64,000 bases of DNA from Streptomyces seoulensis (GCA_013364255.1 CP054936.1:558001-622000); one strand, 5' to 3'. Counted from the stretch's first letter, positions 9,789-18,315 are shown. A program made the numbers and translations. The notes: generated by a model not told the origin, from the sequence alone.

Positions 9789-10094
9789 TCAATGGCCCGC
9801 GGTGGCGGGAAGGTCGTCGGCGTGGGTGTCGGCTATGAGCTCGGCGAGGGTGAAGTGGGCCTCCTCCACGGACATCCGGTTGTCGACGCGTACGAAGTAT
9901 CCGCGTTCGGAGACGCGGAAGACCTGCCTCCTCTGACGTCGGCGCCCCGCTTCGCTGAGAGCCTCCGCGAAGGTGTCGACGATGCGCAGCATCGCGGCCA
10001 GGGCTTCGGCCTCGGTCCCTTCCAGTTCGCGGTGGACGCCGTACCGGAAGGCTTCCGCCTGGCCCTCGGCTCGCAGGACGATCCATCGGGGCAC
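9789..10094 (-). CDS. hypothetical small protein
   Basis: About 101 aa if started at the GTG at 10094, which has a GGAGAA sequence a few bases upstream; the frame is open to 10358 but the upstream part reads like non-coding DNA. No recognised domain. The protein looks alpha-helical and charged, with segments EAEALAAMLRIVDTFAEAL and MSVEEAHFTLAELIAD. No operon partner. Start and reality are both moderate inferences from composition and codon use. Confidence 0.4.
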   Translation of the reverse strand: MPRWIVLRAEGQAEAFRYGVHRELEGTEAEALAAMLRIVDTFAEALSEAGRRRQRRQVFRVSERGYFVRVDNRMSVEEAHFTLAELIADTHADDLPATAGH

Positions 10095-10452
10095 GATGTT
10101 CTCCACTCCGTGAGACGGCGTGAGCCGGAAGGCCACGCCGGTCCGTCTCTCCGGCGCCCGATCTGGCACCGACCCGATGATCTTGGCACGGAGAGTCTTC
10201 CGAGGGGTGGTCGATGCGAGCCCCGCTGCCCCTTCCTGCCTGCGGCCGGATCCTCGGGCCTCCCTGGTTCCGGGCGCCCCACTTGAAGTCGGTGAACTGC
10301 CGGGTGGTGACGAAGCAGATTGCGGGCCTTGAACGGCGACTCGAAGCCGGGTTTCCACCCCTTCAGGGGGTCGAGAGGGAGTAGGCGCCCGGCTGGGAGG
10401 CGTCGGCCAGCGGCCCTCGTCGAGCGGGGACGCACCTCCCTGAGGCAGCCGT
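10095..10452. other. intergenic stretch without a supported gene
   Basis: About 360 bases between the small hypothetical gene and the anti-sigma-type kinase. Open frames here are antisense or extensions of neighbours. I see no convincing gene, operator or repeat; the start-proximal end should contain the promoter of the 9789-10094 gene. Confidence 0.4.
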
Positions 10453-10947
10453 CTAAAGGGGCGGGCGGCCGCTCAGGGAGCCGCCGGGGTCGTCGGTCAG
10501 GGCGAGGCGGGCGGTGACGCGCTTGCCGACCGGCTCGCGCCGCGCCTCGAAGCCCTGGGCGACGGCCATCACTATCTCCAGGCCGTGCTGCCCGACCCGG
10601 CCGGCGTCCGCGGCCCGCGCGACGGGCAGCACCGGATCGCGGTCCCACACCGAGACCTCCACCATGTCGCCGATGACGCACAGGTCGAGCAGCGCGGGGC
10701 CGGGCGCGTACTTGCGGGCGTTGGTGACCAGCTCGCTGACCACCAGCTGCGTCAGGTCCATCGCGCGCCGGGAGACGGTCAGGCCGTGCCCGTCCCGCAC
10801 CCGGGCGAGGAAATCGGCGGCCAGACGGCGGGCGTGGGCGATGTCGGCGCCGTCCCCGTCCAGGGTGACCGTGGTCTGGATGGCCTGCTCGTCCGGCGTG
10901 ACGCCGTCCTGATCCACCGGCACTGATTCCAATGCTGCCGCCTTCAC
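10453..10947 (-). CDS. RsbW-like anti-sigma/serine kinase (HATPase)
   Basis: About 164 aa from the GTG at 10947, preceded by a GGGGGA; the longer frame to 11070 lacks domain features. It has the GHKL ATPase layout: N-box ELVTNARKYAPG and the G-box VGQHGLEIVMAVAQGF. Proteins of this class bind a sigma factor and phosphorylate a STAS antagonist on serine. A STAS gene lies divergently at 11112, so the two probably form a partner-switching pair. It is strikingly similar to the kinase at 30795-31439, including the ELVTNARKYAPGP and VGQHGLEIVMAVAQ segments. Confidence 0.8.
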   Translation of the reverse strand: MKAAALESVPVDQDGVTPDEQAIQTTVTLDGDGADIAHARRLAADFLARVRDGHGLTVSRRAMDLTQLVVSELVTNARKYAPGPALLDLCVIGDMVEVSVWDRDPVLPVARAADAGRVGQHGLEIVMAVAQGFEARREPVGKRVTARLALTDDPGGSLSGRPPL

Positions 10948-11111
10948 TCCCCCGTCGGCACCCCGCGCGCCTGCCCGCCTCCACGCGGCACACGCCCGCA
11001 CCCCCTCCCCCGGCTGCCCGGCGGCATCAAGGGCGTCGCCCGCACCGTTCAGGGCAGCGCTGCGGGCCAAGGTCTTGATGTGCCAGTATCACCCACATGC
11101 CCGAAGGACAT

Positions 11112-11486
11112 ATGACAGAGACACAATCTGCTGATCAGTCACCGCGCCCTGACGTCGGGCTGTCGGTCACCGCCACCACCGCCGACGGCATCCACGTCCT
11201 GACCCTGGCCGGGGAGATCGACCACCACACCGGCGACACCCTGCGCCGGGCCCTGGACGTCGAGGCCACCGGCCCCGTGCGCATCGCGGTCGACATGGGA
11301 CAGGTGACCTTCATGGACTCCAGCGGCATCAACATCCTCATCAACGCCCATCACGCCGCCGCCGCGACAGGAGGCTGGCTGCGTCTGGCCGCACCCGTAC
11401 CCGCCGTCCTGCGCACCCTCCAGATCGTCGGGATCGACGAGGTCATCGACTGCCACCCCACCCTCCCCGACGCCCTCGACCACTGA
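11112..11486 (+). CDS. STAS-domain anti-sigma factor antagonist (RsbV-like)
   Basis: 124 aa from ATG 11112 (MTETQSADQ), preceded by GAAGGA. A single STAS domain, with the phospho-acceptor loop FMDSSGINILINAHH; the serine pair after the Asp is the expected target of the partner kinase. Divergent from the RsbW-like gene at 10453-10947, with about 160 bases between them that must hold both promoters. It closely resembles the STAS protein at 30385-30747 (EIDHHT/ELDHHT; DSSGINILINAHH/DSTGLTVFINAHH). Confidence 0.85.
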   Translation: MTETQSADQSPRPDVGLSVTATTADGIHVLTLAGEIDHHTGDTLRRALDVEATGPVRIAVDMGQVTFMDSSGINILINAHHAAAATGGWLRLAAPVPAVLRTLQIVGIDEVIDCHPTLPDALDH

Positions 11487-11579
11487 CCGCCCGCAGGTGT
11501 GGGACGGGCGGCTTCGCCCCTCCCCACGGCTGGGCCGCCGCCGTCCCCCGGCGTGCCGCGCCCGGGGCGGGGGCCGGCC

Positions 11580-12122
11580 TCAGCCGCGGTCCAGGCCCCA
11601 GGTCTGCAGGGCGAAGGGCCGTCCCTTCTCCTCGCCCGTGATCAGGGGCACGTCCAGGAGGCTGAAGCCCGCCTTGGTGGCGACCGCGACACTGGCCGTG
11701 TTCTCGGCCTCCAGTTCCAGGATGACCCGCTCCGCGCCCAGGTGCTCGAAGGCGTACGCCGCCATGACGCGCACCGCCCGTGCCGCCAGGCCGCGGCGCC
11801 GGTGCGCCGGGCCGATCGCGTAGCCGAGTTCGGTGCCCTCGGGGGCGCGCCGGACCATCACCTCGCCGAGGGGTGCGCCGCCGTCCACGGTGACGGCGAG
11901 CAGCATGGCCGTGCCCTCCGCACGCAGCCGCCGGTCCTTGTCGAGGCGGGCGCGGGCGGCCTGCTCGTCGAACGGCGAGACGAGCGGGGTCCAGTACGCG
12001 ATGTCGGGGTGGTCGAACAGCGCCGGCATGGCCGGGAGGTCCGTCTCCGTCCAGTCCCGCAGGACGAGGCCCTCCCCCGCGAGCCGGATCCGCTCGGGGA
12101 ACGGGGACGTGGCGCTGCTCAT
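11580..12122 (-). CDS. GNAT N-acetyltransferase (RimJ/RimL-like)
   Basis: 180 aa from ATG 12122 (MSSATSPFPERIRL). It has the RimJ/RimL pattern: GLVLRDWTETDLPAMPALF at the start, the acetyl-CoA loop AHRRRGLAARAVRVMAAYAF and the ENTASVAVATKAGF segment. It probably acetylates an amine or a protein N-terminus; substrate unknown. A 70-base direct repeat and a long inverted repeat lie upstream, between it and the MarR gene transcribed in the same direction. Confidence 0.75.
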   Translation of the reverse strand: MSSATSPFPERIRLAGEGLVLRDWTETDLPAMPALFDHPDIAYWTPLVSPFDEQAARARLDKDRRLRAEGTAMLLAVTVDGGAPLGEVMVRRAPEGTELGYAIGPAHRRRGLAARAVRVMAAYAFEHLGAERVILELEAENTASVAVATKAGFSLLDVPLITGEEKGRPFALQTWGLDRG

Positions 12123-12200
12123 GCTGAAGGACCTCCCTGGCCTGTTCGAACGAGGCAGGATAACCGGCCCGCGGGTGAGGCGGCGTCGCTGTTTCCCCGG

Positions 12201-12270
12201 ACCGGCGGGCGAGACGACGCCGGTACGTCCGGGACCGGCGGGCGGCGAGACGACGCCGGTACGTGCCGGG
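12201..12270. repeat. two-copy direct repeat upstream of the GNAT gene
   Basis: Copy one 12201-12233 and copy two 12234-12270 share the core GAGACGACGCCGGTACGT; copy two has three extra bases. It lies within 150 bases upstream of the GNAT start, so it could be a duplicated regulatory site or a simple tandem duplication. Confidence 0.6.
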
Positions 12271-12326
12271 GCCGGGGCCGTCAGCTCCCCGGCGTCCGGG
12301 ACGCCGGGGAGCTGACGGCCCCGGCC
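12270..12326. terminator. 28-bp perfect inverted repeat overlapping the end of the MarR gene
   Basis: Arms 12270-12297 and 12299-12326 are perfect complements with essentially no spacer, making a cruciform-capable palindrome. The stop codon of the minus-strand MarR gene (12281-12283) lies inside it, so the last residues of the protein are encoded by the stem. Best explained as that gene's terminator, though its length is unusual. Confidence 0.6.
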
Positions 12327-12739
12327 TTCCCCTCGCCCCCGAGCTTGCGCAGCAGTCCCAGCAACGCGTCCCGCTCGGTCGCCGTCAGCGCCTCGAAGCA
12401 CTCCGCGAGGACCGCGTCGGCGACCTCGTGGCCGGCCGCGAGCATCCGTTGCCCTTCGGGGGTGAGGTGGTGTTCGATGCGCCGGCCGTGCCCGGGGCGC
12501 CGGTCGACGAGCCGCTGGGCCACCAGTCGCCCGGCGAGCGTGCCGAAGGCCTGCTCGCTCTGGAACGTCGCCGCGGCCAGTTCCCGCGCGCTGGCGCCCG
12601 GCGTGCGGCTGATCGCCCGCAGCGCGTCCCACTGCGCGAGCGTGCTGCCGACGGACGCGAGGCGGCTGTCCAGCGCCCGGTGCTGACGGTACTGGACGGC
12701 CTTCACGGCCCTTCCGAGGATCTGCAGTTCAACGGCCAT
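12281..12739 (-). CDS. MarR-family transcriptional regulator
   Basis: 152 aa from ATG 12739 (MAVELQILGRAVKAVQYRQH). Winged-helix layout: SVGSTLAQWDALRAI, recognition region SARELAAATFQSEQAFGTLAGRL, and wing RRPGHGRRIEHHLTPEGQ, then the C-terminal dimerisation helix TATERDALLGLLRKLG. Divergent from the alpha/beta-hydrolase at 12804 with only 64 bases between starts, so it very probably represses that gene and itself. The last codons overlap a long palindrome that acts as terminator. Confidence 0.85.
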   Translation of the reverse strand: MAVELQILGRAVKAVQYRQHRALDSRLASVGSTLAQWDALRAISRTPGASARELAAATFQSEQAFGTLAGRLVAQRLVDRRPGHGRRIEHHLTPEGQRMLAAGHEVADAVLAECFEALTATERDALLGLLRKLGGEGKAGAVSSPASRTPGS

Positions 12740-12803
12740 GCCGGCCAGACTAACATCACGACCAAACTTGCTTATATAAACATCCTTAGTTACTGTCCTC
12801 GGC
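12740..12803. promoter_or_regulatory. divergent promoter/operator region between MarR and hydrolase
   Basis: A 64-base gap that is markedly AT-rich for this genome (CTTGCTTATATAAACATCC is its centre). It must hold both promoters and probably the MarR operator, though no perfect dyad is visible. Confidence 0.5.
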
Positions 12804-13583
12804 ATGACGACCCAGCAGATGATCACCGCGTACGGCCCCGCCGACGGCCGCCCCGTCCTCGTCCTGCACGGCGGCGGCGGGCCGGCCACCGTCGACCCGA
12901 TCGCCGAGCACCTCGCCGCGACCGCCCGCGTCCTGCTCCCCACCCACCCGGGCTGGAACGGCACGCCCCGGCCCGACGACTCCACCCGCGTCGCCGACCT
13001 GGCCGCCGCCTACCTCCGCCTCCTGCGCGAGCGCGACCTCGTCGACGTCCTGGTCGTCGGCTCCTCGCTCGGCGGCTGGATCGCCGCGGAGCTGGCGACC
13101 GCCGACGACGAGGGCCGGATCAGCGGCATCGCCCTGATCGACGCGGTCGGCATCGAGGTCGACGGCGCACCGGTGCGGGACTTCTTCGCCCTGGACGCGC
13201 GGGGCGTGGCCGCGTACGCATACCACGACGCGGAGCGCTTCTACGTCGACCCGGCGACCGTCCCGGCCGAGCGACGCGCCGTGTTCCAGGCCAACATGGA
13301 GAGCCTGCGCCGCTACTCGGGCGGCCCCGCCATGAGCGATCCCGCGCTCCGGCCCCGCCTCGCGGCCGTCACCGTCCCCACGCTCGTCCTGTGGGGCGAG
13401 AGCGACCGCATCGTGACCCCGGCCTACGGCGAGGAGTACGCCGCCTCGTTCGCGGACGCCCGCTTCGAAGTGGTGGCGGAGGCGGGACACTTGCCGCACC
13501 TCGAACAGCCGGAGCGCACCTTCGCCCTGCTCGACGACTTCGCCGCGCGGACCACGCGCGACTCGGCTCAGCCGGTCCCGTAG
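12804..13583 (+). CDS. alpha/beta-hydrolase
   Basis: 259 aa from ATG 12804. Catalytic triad is visible: nucleophile Ser in VVGSSLGGW, Asp in WGESDRIV, His in AGHLPHLEQ; the HGGGG oxyanion-hole segment is near residue 19. Similar to meta-cleavage product hydrolases and related esterases, but the substrate cannot be named. Divergent from a MarR regulator, which suggests induction by a small aromatic or similar ligand. The 3' end overlaps that of the convergent flavin monooxygenase by 16 bases. Confidence 0.8.
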   Translation: MTTQQMITAYGPADGRPVLVLHGGGGPATVDPIAEHLAATARVLLPTHPGWNGTPRPDDSTRVADLAAAYLRLLRERDLVDVLVVGSSLGGWIAAELATADDEGRISGIALIDAVGIEVDGAPVRDFFALDARGVAAYAYHDAERFYVDPATVPAERRAVFQANMESLRRYSGGPAMSDPALRPRLAAVTVPTLVLWGESDRIVTPAYGEEYAASFADARFEVVAEAGHLPHLEQPERTFALLDDFAARTTRDSAQPVP

Positions 13584-14797
13584 TCGGGGTAGTCGGGCAG
13601 CGCCAGCCCGGAGTGCGCCGCGCGCCCCTCCTCCGCGCCCGCCGTCACCAGGGCCCGCGCCGTCGCGCCGGCGTCCCGCAGCACCCTGTTGCGGGCCTCC
13701 AGCTGCTCGCGCGTGGTCGGCGTGACCACGGTGCCGCCGCCGGTGGCCAGCGCCTGGTTGCGCTCCGCGAAGGGCCGCATCCGGCGTTCGTACGCGGCGA
13801 ACGCCTCCGCGTGCCCGGCGTGCGTGGCCAGCTCCCCGGCCAGGACGTACGCGCCCACCAGGGCGACGCTCGATCCCTGCCCGGACAGGAACGAGGTGGC
13901 GTGCGCGGCGTCGCCGGCCAGCGCCACCCGGCCGTGCGACCACTTGGGCAGGTGGATCTGGCTGACGATGTCGAAGAACAGGTCGTCGGCCTCCCGCATC
14001 GCCGCCACCAGGCGCGGCAGGTGCCACACCCGCTCCGGGAAGCGGCTCGCCACCAGGTCGCGCTGCGCCCCCGCATCGCGGAACGCCTCGAAGGGCGGCG
14101 TGGCGCGGGTGAAGGTGAGGAAGCCGTGCACCCGCTCGGACGGTTCGTGGGCGTACAGGACCGCGCTGCGGCCCGGCTCGTTCCAGATCACGCCCTCGTG
14201 GCCGAGCCCGAACTCGTTGGGCAGCGTGAAGCCCGCGAAGACGTGCCCGAGGTAGTGGTGGAAGGGCTCCTCCGGGCCGAACACCAGCCGGCGCGTGTTC
14301 GAGTGCAGTCCGTCGGTCCCGATGACCAGGTCGAAGCTGCGGCGGCCGCCGCCCGCGAACTCGACGTGCACGGCGTCGCCGTCGTCGTCCAGGGTGGCGA
14401 TGGAGTCCCCGAAGAGGAACTCGACCCGGTCGCGCAGCGGCGTGTACAGCGCGTCGGCCAGGTCGCCGCGCCGGATCTCCAGGTCGAGGCCGGCCGCGCC
14501 GCCGGTCATCTGCTCGGGCGAGAGCGAGCCGACCGCCGTGCCGGCCGCGTCGACGAAGGTGATGCGCTGGGTGTCGACGTGCGCGGCCCGCAGCCGCGGC
14601 AGCAGCCCCATGCGGTCCACGACCTCGCGGGCCGTGCCGCGGATGTCGATGGCGTAGCCGCCGCCGCGCACGGCCGCGGCCTTCTCCACGACGGTGACCT
14701 CGAAGCCGTAGCGGTCGAGCCAGTGGGCGAGCGCGGGACCGGCGATGCTCGCCCCGGAGATCAGGACGCGGCGGGCGGGGCGTGAAGTGGGGTGCAC
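13568..14797 (-). CDS. FAD-dependent aromatic-type monooxygenase
   Basis: 409 aa from GTG 14797. The Rossmann motif is near the N-terminus (VLISGASIAGPALAHWL), followed by the E that binds ribose (VVEKA), the DG motif VIGTDGLHSNTRR at mid-protein, and the GD motif VALAGDAAHATSFLSGQGSS, placing it in the p-hydroxybenzoate hydroxylase/TetX-like group A flavoproteins. It would hydroxylate a small aromatic or similar compound using NAD(P)H and O2. Divergent from a MarR gene at 14923 with two palindromes in the gap, so it is probably under that regulator's control. Confidence 0.85.
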   Translation of the reverse strand: MHPTSRPARRVLISGASIAGPALAHWLDRYGFEVTVVEKAAAVRGGGYAIDIRGTAREVVDRMGLLPRLRAAHVDTQRITFVDAAGTAVGSLSPEQMTGGAAGLDLEIRRGDLADALYTPLRDRVEFLFGDSIATLDDDGDAVHVEFAGGGRRSFDLVIGTDGLHSNTRRLVFGPEEPFHHYLGHVFAGFTLPNEFGLGHEGVIWNEPGRSAVLYAHEPSERVHGFLTFTRATPPFEAFRDAGAQRDLVASRFPERVWHLPRLVAAMREADDLFFDIVSQIHLPKWSHGRVALAGDAAHATSFLSGQGSSVALVGAYVLAGELATHAGHAEAFAAYERRMRPFAERNQALATGGGTVVTPTTREQLEARNRVLRDAGATARALVTAGAEEGRAAHSGLALPDYPDYGTG

Positions 14798-14825
14798 GGC
14801 GTCGAAGCCTCTCCGTAAAGATGCG

Positions 14826-14836
14826 TACCTTAGGTA
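14826..14836. promoter_or_regulatory. palindromic MarR operator, monooxygenase side
   Basis: TACCTTAGGTA, a dyad of TACCT and AGGTA with a one-base centre, 29 bases upstream of the monooxygenase start. The same half-sites recur at 14891-14907. Confidence 0.7.
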
Positions 14837-14890
14837 TCCTTGTTCGGGCCGCGCGGCAGTGGCCGACGCGAACCGTCCCCGTCACTATAG

Positions 14891-14907
14891 ATACCTAACT
14901 CAGGTAT
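14891..14907. promoter_or_regulatory. palindromic MarR operator, regulator side
   Basis: ATACCTAACTCAGGTAT, an inverted repeat of ATACCT and AGGTAT with a five-base spacer, 16 bases upstream of the MarR start. It shares half-sites with the palindrome at 14826-14836. Confidence 0.75.
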
Positions 14908-14922
14908 GTAAATGGAGGTGTC

Positions 14923-15429
14923 ATGGCCCCCGAGTCCCCCGGGGCGTCCGAACCGGAGACTCCCCACTCCGCCCTGCTCACCGTGCTGCCCCGGATCACC
15001 CAGCTCAGCGCCGCCTTCAGCAAGGGCCGCCTGGCCGACCGTGCCGTCGAGGCCGCCGGTCTCACCCTCGACCGGCCCGCCATGGGCGTCCTGGTGTCCC
15101 TGCGCACGGCCGACGGCGCGCTCCGGATCGGCGAGATCGCCGAGCGCATGCAGGTCGTCGGACCGCACATCACCCGCCAGGTCCAGGCCCTGGAGAAGCG
15201 CAGCCTGGTACGGCGCGTCGCCGACCCCCTCGACCGCCGGGCCAGCCTCGTCGAACCGACCGAGGCCGGCCGGGAGGCGGCCGACCGGTACGTCGCCTCG
15301 ATCCTCGGCTGGTTCGCCGACGCGATCGCCGACTGGCCCGGGCAGGACCGCGACGACCTCGCCCGCCTGCTGACGCGCCTCGCCGACGACGTGACGGCCC
15401 GGCTGGCCCGGCTGGACGACGAGGTCTGA
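14923..15429 (+). CDS. MarR-family transcriptional regulator
   Basis: 168 aa from ATG 14923, preceded by GGAGG. Winged-helix: RIGEIAERMQVVGPHITRQVQALE as the recognition region and the wing VADPLDRRASLVEPTEAGRE, which contains the conserved D-x-R. Divergent from the flavin monooxygenase. The two palindromes in the gap (14826-14836 and 14891-14907) are the likely binding sites, giving autoregulation and repression of the monooxygenase until a ligand binds. Confidence 0.85.
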   Translation: MAPESPGASEPETPHSALLTVLPRITQLSAAFSKGRLADRAVEAAGLTLDRPAMGVLVSLRTADGALRIGEIAERMQVVGPHITRQVQALEKRSLVRRVADPLDRRASLVEPTEAGREAADRYVASILGWFADAIADWPGQDRDDLARLLTRLADDVTARLARLDDEV

Positions 15430-15562
15430 CGACACCCGAGGGCGACCGAGGGCGACCGACGACGACTGAGGACGGGGCCCCCGGTCCCGACGCCGGCGCC
15501 GGGGCCGGGGCCGGGGCCGGGGGTCTCGCCTCAGTTGCCGGGTACGGGCCCGGGCCCCGGCG

Positions 15563-16303
15563 TCACCTCAGGTGCCGGGTGAAGAAGTGGGCCGCGGCGT
15601 CGCCCGCGAACCGCGGGACGCCGGTGTGCCCGCCCAGGTGGGCGTGCAGGGACTTCTCCGGGGAGCCGAAGGCGTCGAACAGGTCCAGGGACGCCTGCCG
15701 GTCGTTGCCCTCGTCGTCCCACTGCAGCAGGACGTGCAGCGGAATGGCGACCCGCCGGGCCTCCTCGACAAGGGCGCGCGGGACGAGGCTCCCGGCGAAC
15801 AGGACGGCGGCCGCGATGCGCGGCTCGACCACCGCCAGCCGGATCCCGATGGAGATCACTCCCCCCGAGTAGCCGACGGGACCGCCGACTTCGGGCAGCG
15901 CCAGGAGCGCGTCCAGGGCGGCCCGGCATTCCGGGACCGCCTTGTCGACCAGCGGGAGGACGAGCGCGTCGACGAGTTCGTCGCCGACCGGCTCGCCGGC
16001 CCGCATCGCCCGGCGCAGGTCGGCGCGGGCCTGTTCGAGGGCGGCCCAGCGGGGCCGGTCACCGCTCCCGGGGAGTTCGACGGTGGCCGCGGCGAAGCCG
16101 TCCGCCGCCGCGTGCCGGGCCCGTTCCGCCAGCCGGGGACGCATCTTGCGCAGTCCGAGCGGGGGGTGGCCGAGCAGGATCAGCGGCGCCGGTGCGAACG
16201 CCGACGCGGACGCGGGCGTCCACAGGATGCCGGGAAGGTCGCCGAGGGTGAAATCGCGCTCCAGGACGCCGTCTTCGAGGCGCTGTTCGGACGTGAAGTG
16301 CAT
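15563..16303 (-). CDS. alpha/beta-hydrolase, dienelactone-hydrolase-like
   Basis: 246 aa from ATG 16303 (MHFTSEQRLEDGVLERDF). Nucleophile Ser in GYSGGVIS (a variant of GxSxG), Asp in LLQWDDEGNDRQ and His in HLGGHTGVP complete a plausible triad. Similar to dienelactone hydrolase/acyl esterase-like proteins; substrate unknown. Single gene, followed by a GGGGCC-rich stretch near 15497-15528. Confidence 0.75.
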   Translation of the reverse strand: MHFTSEQRLEDGVLERDFTLGDLPGILWTPASASAFAPAPLILLGHPPLGLRKMRPRLAERARHAAADGFAAATVELPGSGDRPRWAALEQARADLRRAMRAGEPVGDELVDALVLPLVDKAVPECRAALDALLALPEVGGPVGYSGGVISIGIRLAVVEPRIAAAVLFAGSLVPRALVEEARRVAIPLHVLLQWDDEGNDRQASLDLFDAFGSPEKSLHAHLGGHTGVPRFAGDAAAHFFTRHLR

Positions 16304-16542
16304 GATCGTGCCTTTCGGGAATGCTCAGGAACGGCGCTCCCGGGCGACCCGTCGCCCGACCGTGACCCCAGGGGGAAGCACCCATGTCGATACTGCGTTC
16401 ACGGGTACCACCTCCTCGTCCTTCGGCACGGCCTCCGGGAACGTAGCAGCGGCCGCGGAGGTCCGCCAAACGGTTTTTCGCGGGGCTCCGGAAAGGCGGG
16501 CGTGCCGGTCGTCTTGTCGAGCGTCCACCCCGTCGACATGCT

Positions 16543-18315
16543 GTGAACATGACATTCCTGAGACGTCTGTTCAGCGCTGCGGACCCGCGGGCGGGCTCGG
16601 CGGCGTCGCGGCGCGGCGGCCGGCAAAGAGCGCTCACCCTGGCCCCCGTCGTCGCGATGACGGTGGCCGCCACCCTCACCGCGACGCCGGACGCCGGGGC
16701 CGCCGTGCCCGCGGCGCCGCCGGGCTTCACCCTCACCTGGAGCGACGACTTCAACGGCGCGTCCGGCACCGGCATCGACCAGAGCCTGTGGAAGTACGAC
16801 ACCGGCCCCGGCAGCAGTTTCGGCACCGGTGAGATCGAGACCATGACCAACAGCACCTCGAACGTCTCCTACGACGGCCAGGGTCATCTGGTGCTCCAGG
16901 CCCTGCACTCCGGTTCCGACCCGCGCGGCGGATGGACCTCCGGGCGCGTGGAGACCCAGTCGGCGTCGTTCGGCGCCCCGGCCGGCGGCGTCGTGCGCAT
17001 CGAGTCCGTCCTCCAGCAGCCCAACGTCACCACCGCCAACGGCGCGGGGTACTGGCCGGCGTTCTGGATGCTCGGCGCGCCGCTGCGCTCCGGTGTGACC
17101 TGGCCGAAGTCCGGCGAGATCGACATCATGGAGGACATCAACGGCCGCAGCTCCGACTTCAGCACCATCCACTGCGGCGTGAACCCGGGCGGGCCGTGCA
17201 ACGAGTCGACCGGCATCGGTTCGGGTGAACGCCCCTGCCCGGGCTGCCAGACCGGCTTCCACGACTACGCCGCCGAGATCGACCGCTCGGTGTCGCCGGA
17301 GCAGGTCCGGTTCTACCTCGACGGGAACAACTTCTACACCGTCAGCGCCGATCAGGTGGACGCGACGACCTGGTCCGACGCGATCGACCACCCCTTCTTC
17401 ATCATCTACGACCTGGCGATCGGCGGCGGCTTCCCGGACGCCTTCGGCGGCGGCCCGAACGCGGCGACGGTCTCCGGCGGCAAGCTGGTCGTCGACTCGG
17501 TGGCCGTCTACAACAAGGCGCCCGGCTCCGGGGGCGGTGGCGGCGGTTCGGTGAGCGGTCAGACGATCACCGGTCCCGAGGGCAAGTGCGTGGACGTGGC
17601 CGGCGACGACACCGGCGGCGACGGCACCGCGGTGCAGCTGTGGGACTGCCAGCAGGCGGCCAAGGACCAGCACTGGACCTGGAGCGGCCAGACCCTGCGG
17701 ACCCTCGGCAAGTGCCTGGACATCGCCGGCGGCAACAGCGGCGCGGGGACGCCGTTGCAGCTCGCCACCTGCAACAGCGGCGGCTACCAGTCGTGGGTGC
17801 GGCAGCCGGACGGCTCGTTGCGCAACCCGGCCAGCGGCCGGTGCGTCGACTCGCCCTCGGGCGCCACCGCCAACGGCACCCGCCTCCAGATCTGGGACTG
17901 CAACGGCTCCGGCGCGCAGAAGTTCGCCATCGGCACCCCGATCTACGGTCCTGGCGGCAAGTGCGTGGACGTGGCCGGCGACGACACCGGCGGCGACGGC
18001 ACCGCGGTGCAGCTGTGGGACTGCCAGCAGGCGACCTCGCTCGACCAGAAGTGGACGTGGAGCGGCCAGACGCTGCGCACGCTGGGCAAGTGCCTGGACA
18101 TCGCCGGCGGCGTCAACGCGGCCGGTACGAAGCTCCAGTTGGCCACCTGCAACGGCGGCGGCTACCAGAACTGGGTGGTGAACGCCGACGGCTCGATGTC
18201 CAACCCGACCACCGGCCGGTGCGTCGACTCGCCCTCGGGCGCCACCGCCAACGGCACCCGCCTCCAGATCTGGGACTGCAACGGCGCCGCCGCCCAGAAG
18301 TTCGCCCTGGCGTGA
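16543..18315 (+). CDS. secreted GH16 endo-glucanase with two ricin-type lectin domains
   Basis: 590 aa from GTG 16543 (an ATG at 16549 is an alternative). A basic N-terminus and hydrophobic segment to about residue 50 form a signal peptide with twin-arginine character. The GH16 domain covers residues of about 58-325, with the catalytic motif GEIDIMED near residue 190 (nucleophile and acid/base glutamates present), so it should cleave beta-1,3- or beta-1,3/1,4-glucans or similar. A glycine-rich linker near 330 leads to two ricin B-type beta-trefoil units of about 125 residues, each with GKCVDVAGDD, QLWDCQQA and GKCLDIAGG repeats. Those lectin units would anchor the enzyme on polysaccharide. 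Confidence 0.9.
   Translation: MNMTFLRRLFSAADPRAGSAASRRGGRQRALTLAPVVAMTVAATLTATPDAGAAVPAAPPGFTLTWSDDFNGASGTGIDQSLWKYDTGPGSSFGTGEIETMTNSTSNVSYDGQGHLVLQALHSGSDPRGGWTSGRVETQSASFGAPAGGVVRIESVLQQPNVTTANGAGYWPAFWMLGAPLRSGVTWPKSGEIDIMEDINGRSSDFSTIHCGVNPGGPCNESTGIGSGERPCPGCQTGFHDYAAEIDRSVSPEQVRFYLDGNNFYTVSADQVDATTWSDAIDHPFFIIYDLAIGGGFPDAFGGGPNAATVSGGKLVVDSVAVYNKAPGSGGGGGGSVSGQTITGPEGKCVDVAGDDTGGDGTAVQLWDCQQAAKDQHWTWSGQTLRTLGKCLDIAGGNSGAGTPLQLATCNSGGYQSWVRQPDGSLRNPASGRCVDSPSGATANGTRLQIWDCNGSGAQKFAIGTPIYGPGGKCVDVAGDDTGGDGTAVQLWDCQQATSLDQKWTWSGQTLRTLGKCLDIAGGVNAAGTKLQLATCNGGGYQNWVVNADGSMSNPTTGRCVDSPSGATANGTRLQIWDCNGAAAQKFALA
17581..18308. repeat. long in-frame direct repeat encoding the two ricin domains
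   Basis: The stretch from 17581 recurs from 17956, an offset of 375 bases, with long identical blocks to the end of the gene. One additional codon is present in the second copy. The near identity points to recent duplication or ongoing gene conversion. Confidence 0.85.

Noticed and set aside
12263-14785. An 840-codon plus-strand frame across the MarR, hydrolase and monooxygenase genes
   Set aside because: It crosses several genes with strong motifs on their own frames and shows no domain itself.
15480-15530. A GGGGCC-rich run after the MarR gene as a functional element
   Set aside because: Simple low-complexity sequence in a short intergenic gap; no supported role.
16304-16542. A short leader peptide beginning at the ATG near 16384 ahead of the GH16 gene
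   Set aside because: It lacks a ribosome-binding site and resembles no known leader; treated as intergenic.
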